64,000 bases of DNA from Falcatimonas sp. MSJ-15 (GTDB taxonomy: Bacteria > Bacillota > Clostridia > Lachnospirales > Lachnospiraceae), in the NCBI RefSeq assembly GCF_018918265.1, contig NZ_JAHLQC010000011.1:1-64000 (forward strand), written 5' to 3'. The stretch's first letter is position 1; the number at the start of each line of letters is the position of its first letter. This document shows, one piece after another, positions 14,836-21,692 of this stretch. A model generated the notes under the pieces. The model was not told the DNA's origin. It was given only the letters and a program-made list of their open reading frames with translations, and made no database searches. The translations under genes were made by a program, and so were the position numbers.

Positions 14836-16746
14836 GTGATAGATTTTGATGAAACAGGGCTTTACAAAGGCTTTGTGAAGAATCAGAAGGGAAAGAAGTT
14901 CCCCGGTAGAAATCCGCACCTTTTAACTTTATCAGAAGCAGATACTTTTGATGGTTTTAGCGGAATAATGAAACCTAATACAGTACTTATAGATGCAGAT
15001 GAAGAACCCCATAATGAGATTTTGCAGAATATCATCAAAGGGGAGAAATTAGCTTGCTATATGACAGATCGAAAAGGTGGCAGAGGTGTTCATGTACTGA
15101 TGATTAACAGTAATATGTCACTGAAAAAGTCAGACAAAGTAATGCTTGCCTGTGGTGTTGTGGTAGATTTTCACCCCGGTTATTCATTGCCGGGTGAGTG
15201 TTTAAGGTTCAACGGTGTTGAACGCACACCAATTTATAATGAACAGCCTTATCAGGAATTACCCAAGTATTTTACACCGTTGCCAAAGTGCAGCATAGAT
15301 TTTACGAATATGGGTGAGGGTGACGGTAGGAACAGCACATTGTACGCCTATATCCTGTCTTTGCAGAATGCCGGACTTGATGAAGATGATATTAAGGATA
15401 CAATCAGGATAATCAACCAGTATGTGCTTGCTGAACCACTGGAAGAAAAAGAACTGGATGTGATTCTTAGGGATGAAGCGTTTAAGAAGTCGGTTTTCTT
15501 CACAAAGAACAAGTTTTCGCATGACAAATTTGCAGAACATATCAGGACACTGTACCATGTGAAAAAAATCAATGGTCAGCTTCATATTTATGAAAATGGT
15601 ATCTATGTACCCGGTTATGATGCGATTGAAAGGGCAATGGTGAGGGAGATTCCTTCCCTGACATCCAATCAAAGGAATGAGGTGCTGAAATACCTAAATG
15701 TAGTGTGTGTTGGGGAAGAAAGAAATGCAGATCTGAATTTGATAGCGTTCAAGAATGGAGTATATAACCTGAACACTGACAGTTTAGAGCAGTTCAGTCC
15801 ACAGTATATCATTACAAATAAAATACCTTGGAACTATAACCCTGATGCAAAATCAGATTTAGTGGATAGTATGCTTGATAAATTGTCATGTGGTGATAAA
15901 GACATACGATATTCATTAGAAGAAGTTGCCGGGGCGTGTCTATACAGATCGGCTGCTGTTGGTGGTGGTATGGCTGCTATACTGGTGGGGGACAAGCATA
16001 ACGGGAAAAGTACGTATATTCATTTAGTAGAATGTATGCTTGGAAAAAATAATTACTCTGCTGCTGATATAGGTACTCTTGGGAACAGGTTTATTACAAT
16101 TACACTATATGGTAAGTTGGCAAATATCGGTGATGATATATCAAATGTGTATATTGCAGATACTTCAATTTTTAAAAAACTGGTAACAGGTGAAGAAGTT
16201 CAAGCAGAGGAAAAAGGCAAACCACCAATTAACTTTGCATCTTATGCAATGCACATTTATTCAGCAAATGATATACCGCACATGAAAGACCCTACCGGGG
16301 CAGTGCTTAGAAGGTTGTTATTTATCCCTTTGAATGGGAAATTTACAAAAGATACCCCTGACTATGATCCACTTATCAGGTACAAACTAGAACAGCCGGA
16401 ACATATAGAGTATTTCATACAGTGCGCCTTGGATGGGCTTGCAGATGTTTTGAAAAATAAATCCTTTACAATTCCGGCAAAGTCAGAGCAGCAGAAGGAA
16501 AGCTATGAGAGGGAAAACAACCCTATTCTTGCATTTATTGATGAAGTAGGAAAGGAAAGCATTATCAATGAACCAACTGCTGATGTTTATAAAAGGTATC
16601 AGGTATTTTGTGCTGACAGTGGATTTCAGCCGGGAAGTAACCTGACATTTTCAAAGAGCATTAACCGAACATTGGGAACAAAAATCATAACCGGACATAT
16701 AGGAACAGGAAAGAAAAGGAAGTCAATCAAAATGTTTTCTGAATAG
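14836..16746 (+). CDS. P4-type primase-helicase (D5/SF3)
   Basis: A 636-residue replication protein. The N-terminal 200 residues resemble a primase region (VLIDADEE and the GECLRFNGV segment). A D5-N-like region follows, then an SF3 helicase with Walker A GDKHNGKST near residue 390, Walker B-like IGDDIS and sensor-type IYSANDIPHMKD with LRRLLFIPL. This architecture lets satellites and plasmids replicate without host DnaB/DnaG. GTG 14836 follows AGGAAGGCGGTGA. The adjacent repeat region at 16746-16942 may be its origin. No catalytic motif looks broken. Confidence 0.85.
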   Translation: MIDFDETGLYKGFVKNQKGKKFPGRNPHLLTLSEADTFDGFSGIMKPNTVLIDADEEPHNEILQNIIKGEKLACYMTDRKGGRGVHVLMINSNMSLKKSDKVMLACGVVVDFHPGYSLPGECLRFNGVERTPIYNEQPYQELPKYFTPLPKCSIDFTNMGEGDGRNSTLYAYILSLQNAGLDEDDIKDTIRIINQYVLAEPLEEKELDVILRDEAFKKSVFFTKNKFSHDKFAEHIRTLYHVKKINGQLHIYENGIYVPGYDAIERAMVREIPSLTSNQRNEVLKYLNVVCVGEERNADLNLIAFKNGVYNLNTDSLEQFSPQYIITNKIPWNYNPDAKSDLVDSMLDKLSCGDKDIRYSLEEVAGACLYRSAAVGGGMAAILVGDKHNGKSTYIHLVECMLGKNNYSAADIGTLGNRFITITLYGKLANIGDDISNVYIADTSIFKKLVTGEEVQAEEKGKPPINFASYAMHIYSANDIPHMKDPTGAVLRRLLFIPLNGKFTKDTPDYDPLIRYKLEQPEHIEYFIQCALDGLADVLKNKSFTIPAKSEQQKESYERENNPILAFIDEVGKESIINEPTADVYKRYQVFCADSGFQPGSNLTFSKSINRTLGTKIITGHIGTGKKRKSIKMFSE

Positions 16747-16942
16747 TGGCACTGTATGGCTACCGTTAGGTACTGTTATACGGTACGGTTAAAAAACAAT
16801 AAAAATCAATGTGGCACTGTATGGCACTGTTTGGGTGAACTCTTTAATATATTTTTTTGTGTGTTGTGTTACATAAGTAAAAAATATAAAAATAATATAA
16901 TTTACCCCTTAAATAGTGCCAACAGTACCCGAATAGTGCCAA
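16746..16942. other. Candidate replication origin with repeats
   Basis: GTGGCACTGTATGGC occurs at 16746-16760 and 16811-16825. The inverted core AATAGTGCCAA occurs at 16912-16922 and 16932-16942. Between them is an AT-rich stretch at about 16845-16910. Iteron-like repeats on both sides of an AT-rich segment, next to a primase-helicase gene, suggest an origin. A 71-codon open frame here is built of the repeats and is not called. Confidence 0.5.
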
Positions 16943-16967
16943 GCATAGAAAGGATTGGTGAAAAAAT

Positions 16968-17231
16968 ATGAATCAGTATGAAGCTATTGTTAAACATCCA
17001 TACATAGACAGGCAGAATAAACATTTTATTCTATTGAATAATGCAGAGCCGGAAACAGTGGAAACTTTCATGATTGTGTTGGATATTGCTGAAAAATTGT
17101 GTACTTGCAGTGATGAAATGTATATGAAACTGCTGCCTATATTTAAAGAGTTTTATTCGTTAGTAGGTGATGCAGAAATTGAAATTGAATTTATCAAAAA
17201 GCAAAGAAAGGAATCAGGTGGTAGATCATGA
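16968..17231 (+). CDS. Small early protein of the element, unknown
   Basis: 87 residues, MNQYEAIVKHPYIDRQ at the N-terminus, mixed alpha-helical and acidic, with a C-terminal basic tail. AAAGGATTGGTG lies upstream of ATG 16968. The stop overlaps the next start (ATGA). No family recognised; position after the primase suggests an early or regulatory role. Confidence 0.6.
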   Translation: MNQYEAIVKHPYIDRQNKHFILLNNAEPETVETFMIVLDIAEKLCTCSDEMYMKLLPIFKEFYSLVGDAEIEIEFIKKQRKESGGRS

Positions 17232-17398
17232 AGAAAACTTTAGAGGTAAACACAGATTGGAAGAAAATGGTATTTGATATGTGTGCAATGTTAAAAGACA
17301 AACCAAGAGAAACACAGCTTGCATATACTTATGTTTGTGCACTTACTGGTAGTAAAATGTCGGATTTGAAAGAAAGAGAAGGTGAAGCTGATGAATAG
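17228..17398 (+). CDS. Small early protein of the element, unknown
   Basis: 56 residues (MKKTLEVNTDWKKMVFDMCA start), overlapping the previous stop by ATGA and the following start by eight bases. The tight overlaps on both sides argue for a real, translationally coupled gene. No domain recognised. Confidence 0.6.
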   Translation: MKKTLEVNTDWKKMVFDMCAMLKDKPRETQLAYTYVCALTGSKMSDLKEREGEADE

Positions 17399-17648
17399 AC
17401 AGGACTATGAAAAATTAAACAATCTTGCAATATCTTTTGATTATCTCATGTCTATGATTGAACTTGCTGAATATATGACAGGTGAACTCGTATGCAGTGA
17501 CATAATAGATGATGCAGAAAGGGCAAAGGAACATATAGATAGACTTTGGTCTTTACTGAATGGAATGGTTGAACTTTCCCATTTAAGACATGAAGAATTT
17601 GAACAGGTGTTAAAGTTAGTGACAATAACAGAAAATGCCCCTGAATAA
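17391..17648 (+). CDS. Small helical protein of the element, unknown
   Basis: 85 residues of predicted helix (MNRQDYEKLNNLAISFDYLM start) with many acidic residues. ATG 17391 has AGAAGGTGA six bases upstream; the open frame begins at GTG 17382. It is last in the early small-gene set and is followed by a strong terminator. Confidence 0.6.
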   Translation: MNRQDYEKLNNLAISFDYLMSMIELAEYMTGELVCSDIIDDAERAKEHIDRLWSLLNGMVELSHLRHEEFEQVLKLVTITENAPE

Positions 17649-17670
17649 TCATAAGGACTATACAAGGGGC

Positions 17671-17731
17671 TTGCCACATGGTAAACACATGACCTGAACA
17701 ACCATAGTTTATCATGTGGCAATTTGTTTTA
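17671..17731 (+). terminator. Terminator ending the early operon
   Basis: TTGCCACATGGTAAAC pairs over 16 bp (one G-T wobble) with GTTTATCATGTGGCAA at 17707-17722, and TTTGTTTT follows. The region from here to 17995 has no gene; it holds an AT-rich stretch and a GC-rich CGCGCACACGTGCG at 17928-17941. Confidence 0.8.
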
Positions 17732-17995
17732 TCAAGTATCAGTTTTAAATGATTTTTGAATAAAAAAGTTGAATAATTTTACATAAATCGTGAGTTGGAA
17801 AACATAAATTTCAGATTTTTTTAATCAGTGAAACAAAATCGGGAAAGTATTAAAAGTGAAAAATGCCCTATATTGGGATATTACAAAATTGATGGTTGAA
17901 AATAAAGTTAGTATTTAGGGTTTTGTTCGCGCACACGTGCGTATTGTCAGATTTGTCAGTCCCTAAAAAGGCATATGCAGAAAGAAGGTGATTTG

Positions 17996-18583
17996 ATGAC
18001 ACGAATTGATGTAAGAGATTTGAAGGGAAAAATTAAAGACAATGCTATTCAGGTCACTTTGGATGTGATCGGTAAAAAGCATGATCTGATGCTTGCATAT
18101 CAAAATACTGGGTTCGGAAAGAAACGGTTTTTTGTATGTCCGTATTGTTCAAAGAATGTTCAGTATTTGTATATTACCGGGAACAGCTTGAAATGCCGGG
18201 TGTGCAGCGGTGTGAAATACACCGGAATACAGAACAACACCAAGGGCGGTTATGATGAAATAGCATACAGAATGAAAAAATATGCTGCTGCACATGACAT
18301 TCAGTTTGATTTCCCGTTCAATTACTTGGATTTCGTTCTTGATAGTAGGATGCACCGGGAGAAATTCAGAAATTATGTGATAGTGCTGCAAGCATTGGAA
18401 AACATGAGATTTCAAGGAATCATCTGTAAAACAACATACAGTGCAAAGACAATCAGATTGGTGACCAGTGGAAAGCATCCATTGTTGCAAAAGTGTAGCC
18501 TGATGGAACTGAAAGAATATTTTTATGACTGGGAAACAGGACAGCAGATCATCATTCCGTCAGTTAAAAGCATACTGAAATAA
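17996..18583 (+). CDS. Element protein with a C4 zinc-finger motif, unknown
   Basis: A 195-residue protein with two cysteine pairs, CPYCSKN and CRVCSG (near residues 43-64), likely one zinc ribbon, followed by a Tyr/Lys-rich helical region. ATG 17996 has AAGAAGGTG six bases upstream. The same TGTCAG/CTGACA plus CCCTAAAAAG signature flanks it on both sides (17945-17970 and 18591-18614). No family or function is recognised; DNA or RNA binding is plausible from the zinc ribbon only. Confidence 0.65.
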   Translation: MTRIDVRDLKGKIKDNAIQVTLDVIGKKHDLMLAYQNTGFGKKRFFVCPYCSKNVQYLYITGNSLKCRVCSGVKYTGIQNNTKGGYDEIAYRMKKYAAAHDIQFDFPFNYLDFVLDSRMHREKFRNYVIVLQALENMRFQGIICKTTYSAKTIRLVTSGKHPLLQKCSLMELKEYFYDWETGQQIIIPSVKSILK

Positions 18584-18623
18584 TGGCATAGTGACATTTC
18601 TGACACCCTAAAAAGCGTGTGTT

Positions 18624-18642
18624 GGTGGCATCAGGGTGGCAA
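18624..18642 (-). promoter_or_regulatory. Internal inverted copy of the arm-type site pair
   Basis: GGTGGCA at 18624-18630 and GGGTGGCAA at 18634-18642 are the reverse complement of TTGCCACC-type sites with the same 11-bp pitch found at both element ends. Confidence 0.55.
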
Positions 18643-18757
18643 ATGCTTGGTTTTAGGTGCTGCCGGATGACAAGAAACATAGGAAAATAGCGGTTTTGAA
18701 TGGTTGGGGTTTCCTAATGGTTACACTGTTGAAACCCTGACAGAAAGGATGATGAAG

Positions 18758-18925
18758 ATGAAAATTAAAGTTACATATGCAGAGAATGAAAAAGAGAAAA
18801 AGGCAAAACATGAAGCAATAGTGAAAAAACTTTTCCCTGATGCCAAAGTAAAAGAAACAGCACCAAAAGATGGTTTTTTGCATACTGTTTTAACTATCCC
18901 CAAGCCTAAAGAATATACAAAATAA
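18758..18925 (+). CDS. Small basic element protein, unknown
   Basis: 55 residues (MKIKVTYAENEKEKKAKHEA start), highly charged. ATG 18758 is nine bases after AGAAAGGA; upstream in-frame ATGs at 18749 and 18752 are too close to it. It is followed directly by the late promoter. Confidence 0.6.
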   Translation: MKIKVTYAENEKEKKAKHEAIVKKLFPDAKVKETAPKDGFLHTVLTIPKPKEYTK

Positions 18926-18935
18926 GCTGTATTTA

Positions 18936-18964
18936 TTGACTACAACCACTAAATATAGTATAAT
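18936..18964 (+). promoter_or_regulatory. Near-consensus promoter of the virion operon
   Basis: TTGACT (18936-18941), 17-base spacer and TATAAT (18959-18964). Transcription should begin near 18971 and read through the structured leader into the scaffold gene. Confidence 0.85.
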
Positions 18965-18970
18965 AATATA

Positions 18971-19112
18971 TACAACAGAATAACGGCATGAGTACCGCAC
19001 TACATGATTTTAACTGTTTTCTTGATGTAGTGTTAGCTTTAATTTTGGATTGTTAAGGCATGGGAATAACTGATTTTTGATTGATTTGGTCAGTTATGCT
19101 CATGCCTTTTTT
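18971..19112 (+). ncRNA. Structured leader with terminator (attenuator or small RNA)
   Basis: Starting at the promoter, hairpin CACTACAT/ATGTAGTG (18998-19005 with 19025-19032) precedes a two-segment terminator: AAGGCATG (19055-19062) with CATGCCTT, and ATAACTGA with TCAGTTAT, then six T residues at 19107-19112. GGCATGAG (18985-18992) is also perfectly complementary to CTCATGCC (19099-19106), so it can form a competing antiterminator-like pairing. Either an attenuator of the virion genes or a stand-alone RNA of about 140 nt fits. Confidence 0.65.
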
Positions 19113-19160
19113 GTTTGGTAAATTTAGTCAACTTCGGACGTAAAAAGAAGGGAGAAAATC

Positions 19161-19598
19161 ATGGAAGAAAAAAACATGAATCAGAATGCAGACCCGGCAA
19201 CCAGTCAGGAAACAGGGGAAAAAACCTTTACACAGGAAGATGTGAACCGTATTGTTCAGGAAAGACTTGCAAAAGAAAAGTCAAAGAATAACGGTGATGC
19301 AGATTTTGCAAAAAGGGAACAGGAACTTGCGCAGCGTGAACTTCATATGTCTGCAAAGGAAATGTTATCAGAAAAAGGACTACCTGTACAGTTATTTGAT
19401 GCTCTGAACTGTAAGGATGAAGAAACATTGAAAAAGAGCATTTCAACAATAGAAACAGTATTTAATGAGTATAAAGCGAATGCAACTAAGTCAATACAAT
19501 TTAAGAGTTTCACACCGGGTGTACCAACATCCCCAGTAAATGCGGGGGATGGGGATGCAGACGATCTTAATATTAGAAAGGCTATGGGGCTTCGCTGA
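19161..19598 (+). CDS. Phage capsid scaffolding protein (DUF4355-like)
   Basis: A 145-residue Gln/Glu/Lys-rich protein: disordered N-terminus, TFTQEDVNRIVQERLAKEK motif, a coiled coil, then a C-terminal segment ending DLNIRKAMGLR. This is the layout of phage scaffolding proteins of the DUF4355/Gp20 type, which nucleate procapsid assembly. AGAAGGGAG precedes ATG 19161. It directly precedes the major capsid gene by 24 bases, which fits the role. Confidence 0.8.
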   Translation: MEEKNMNQNADPATSQETGEKTFTQEDVNRIVQERLAKEKSKNNGDADFAKREQELAQRELHMSAKEMLSEKGLPVQLFDALNCKDEETLKKSISTIETVFNEYKANATKSIQFKSFTPGVPTSPVNAGDGDADDLNIRKAMGLR

Positions 19599-19622
19599 CG
19601 AAAAGAAAGGAAGCGTTAAACT

Positions 19623-20459
19623 ATGGCAGTTATCAATTTAGTAACCAAATTTTTACCGTATGTAGATGAAATGTTTACTACGGAAAGTAAAACATCATTA
19701 CTGACAAATAAGGACTTTGAATTTGATGGTGCAAAGACAGTAAAAGTGTATAAGGTGTCTACAGCTGAAATGTCAGACTATGACAGAGACGGTAGTTCAG
19801 GAAATCAGTCAAGATATGGAGTGATTCAGGGCTTGGATGCCACAACAGAGGAATTCACACTTAGCAAAGACAGATCATTCACATTTGCAATCGACAAATT
19901 GGATGAAAACGAAACAGGCGGTGTATTAAAGGCAAGCACTGCACTTTCAAGACAGTTGCGTGAGAAAGTTATTCCTGAAGTAGATACTCACACTTATTCA
20001 AAAATGTGTACTGGTGCGGGAATTAAGCCAACAGCGGTTGAACTTACAAAAGAAAATATTTGCACAGAAATCTTAAAGGCGAATACTGCATTAGATAATG
20101 CAGAAGTGCCGGAAAATGGAAGAATTATTGTTGTTACGCCTGACACATATCTTCTGATTAAGCAGTGCAAGGACATTATCATGGAAACAGACATTGGTAA
20201 TGATTTGAGATTAAAGGGCGTTGTGGCTATGATCGACGGGGCACTAGTTGTAAAAGTTCCGGCTACAAGATTACCAAAGAAATTTGGTTTTATGGTCGCA
20301 CACCCTTGTGCAACTGTATCACCGACAAAATTAAGCGAATACAAGGTACATGAGGATGCACCAGGTATCAGCGGTTCATTGGTAGAAGGTAGAATTGCCT
20401 ATGATTCTTTTGTACTTGAGAACAAGGCAAAGGCTATTTACTATCAGGCAACAGTATAA
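19623..20459 (+). CDS. Phage major capsid protein
   Basis: A 278-residue capsid protein, HK97-fold by context. Features typical of Firmicute phage capsids are FLPYVDEMFTTESKTSLL at the N-terminus, the KTVKVYKVSTAEMSDYDRD segment, a long central helix region and a C-terminal beta-rich end closing with AKAIYYQATV. There is no head-maturation protease gene nearby. The size is small, suiting a scaffold-assisted capsid. AAAGGAAGCG lies upstream of ATG 19623. A GC-rich hairpin follows directly at 20474-20500. Confidence 0.85.
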   Translation: MAVINLVTKFLPYVDEMFTTESKTSLLTNKDFEFDGAKTVKVYKVSTAEMSDYDRDGSSGNQSRYGVIQGLDATTEEFTLSKDRSFTFAIDKLDENETGGVLKASTALSRQLREKVIPEVDTHTYSKMCTGAGIKPTAVELTKENICTEILKANTALDNAEVPENGRIIVVTPDTYLLIKQCKDIIMETDIGNDLRLKGVVAMIDGALVVKVPATRLPKKFGFMVAHPCATVSPTKLSEYKVHEDAPGISGSLVEGRIAYDSFVLENKAKAIYYQATV

Positions 20460-20473
20460 TTTTTGATAAAATA

Positions 20474-20500
20474 CCCCGGACTTTTGTGGATAGTCCGGGG
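20474..20500 (+). other. Stable hairpin after the capsid gene
   Basis: CCCCGGACT pairs perfectly with AGTCCGGGG across a nine-base loop. It lacks an adjoining T run, so it may stabilise the capsid mRNA 3' end or give partial termination. Confidence 0.7.
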
Positions 20501-20557
20501 TGTATTTGAATATGGGAAATGTTGCACTCTTATTTGAACGGAAAGGAAATACAGAAT

Positions 20558-20809
20558 ATGAATAAATTCTATGAAACAGAACAGCCGGATTTAGTAACTG
20601 TGATAAGCGGTGAATTTCGTTTATATCGCAATGGTCAGCGATTGGCGGTATCAAAACCGCAGTTCACAGACAAGGATGGTCAGAAGCGCATAGGTAAGAC
20701 CGTCAGCATTGATTTGGCAGCCAATAAAGGAAATCAGGAACTGATTAGACTGCTTCAAAGTGCGATTGAAATATTACAGACAGACAATTCAGCACAGGAC
20801 AACAAATAA
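20558..20809 (+). CDS. Small virion-operon protein, unknown
   Basis: 83 residues starting MNKFYETEQPDLVTVIS. GAAAGGAAAT lies upstream of ATG 20558, so the longer frame from 20519 is not used. The place between capsid and tape measure is where connector or tail proteins normally lie, but the size and sequence do not match a portal, stopper or tail tube that I recognise. Confidence 0.6.
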   Translation: MNKFYETEQPDLVTVISGEFRLYRNGQRLAVSKPQFTDKDGQKRIGKTVSIDLAANKGNQELIRLLQSAIEILQTDNSAQDNK

Positions 20810-20850
20810 TTGCTATATGGCGGTTATATGAGGTCAGAAAGGGCAAAGAA

Positions 20851-21294
20851 ATGATGAAAACAGTACGCCACAACAGGAAGGAAATAAAACACATTGAAAA
20901 CTGCACATCTCAAAATGCAGTGAAAAAACAGGTCAAGGTGAACAACTATCTTTTCATGGATAATAAGAAACGATTTGAAAATGTGTGCCTTGGGTATTCA
21001 ATTCAGGCTGAACGGCTGATGAAGGTAATACAGAAGGACACCGCCGGAAAGATCACAAAGGACTGGGTGACACCTGAAAGAAAAACAGCCATTGAACAAA
21101 GTTCAGTGCTTATGGAAATGATTCAATTACAACTTCTGAAACTGAAAGAAGCAAGTGGAAAATATCAGAAACACATCAAAAATTCTGTTTACTGTCAGCA
21201 GTTGTTAAGACCGTACATCAGCAAATTACAGAAGATCATTACAGAAGTAGATGCACTGGTTGGAACAGGGGGACAGCATGAACGGGAACATTGA
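20851..21294 (+). CDS. Basic helical virion-operon protein, unknown
   Basis: 147 residues, Lys/Gln-rich with a helical central part (MEMIQLQLLKLKEASGKYQK). AAAGGGC precedes ATG 20851. Its 3' end overlaps the next start by 17 bases, indicating co-translation. Family not recognised. Confidence 0.6.
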   Translation: MMKTVRHNRKEIKHIENCTSQNAVKKQVKVNNYLFMDNKKRFENVCLGYSIQAERLMKVIQKDTAGKITKDWVTPERKTAIEQSSVLMEMIQLQLLKLKEASGKYQKHIKNSVYCQQLLRPYISKLQKIITEVDALVGTGGQHEREH

Positions 21295-21688
21295 AGTTGT
21301 GAATGAAAATCTTTGGTGTGTCAATCAGCATTATGTTCATGCCGGGTATATTAAAGAACTGACTCTGTTACCGGGGACATCATTGGATAAAGAAATTTAT
21401 CTGACTAATCAGGGTATTTTGGTTTTGAATACCGCTGCCCCGGCTTATGAAGTCACAAGAAAGATGCTGTTGCGTGTTATGGGGCATACAGATGAACAAC
21501 TGGAATATGCACGGCAGAAGATGCAGAAGGTGGAAACGCCTGATGCGTATGTAAAAATGTATCTTAATGTGTTGGAGTGGGAAATAAAAAGACGGTGTGT
21601 AAAGGCTGAATATATTGCAAGCCAACCCAAGCAGACACTTTTAGATAAATTCAAAAATAAAGTAAAGAAATTTTTAGAAAGAAGGTGA
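21278..21688 (+). CDS. Virion-operon protein, unknown
   Basis: 136 residues beginning MNGNIEVVNENLWCVNQHYV, ending in a basic tail (KFKNKVKKFLERR). ATG 21278 has AGGGGGA four bases upstream. It directly precedes the tape measure gene, the slot of the tail-assembly chaperone in siphophages, but no slippery frameshift sequence was seen and the family is not recognised. Confidence 0.6.
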   Translation: MNGNIEVVNENLWCVNQHYVHAGYIKELTLLPGTSLDKEIYLTNQGILVLNTAAPAYEVTRKMLLRVMGHTDEQLEYARQKMQKVETPDAYVKMYLNVLEWEIKRRCVKAEYIASQPKQTLLDKFKNKVKKFLERR

Positions 21689-21692
21689 ATGA

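Noticed and set aside
16756..16971. 71-codon open frame after the primase gene
   Set aside because: Its sequence is made of the origin-like repeats and it overlaps the next gene's start. No ribosome-binding site.
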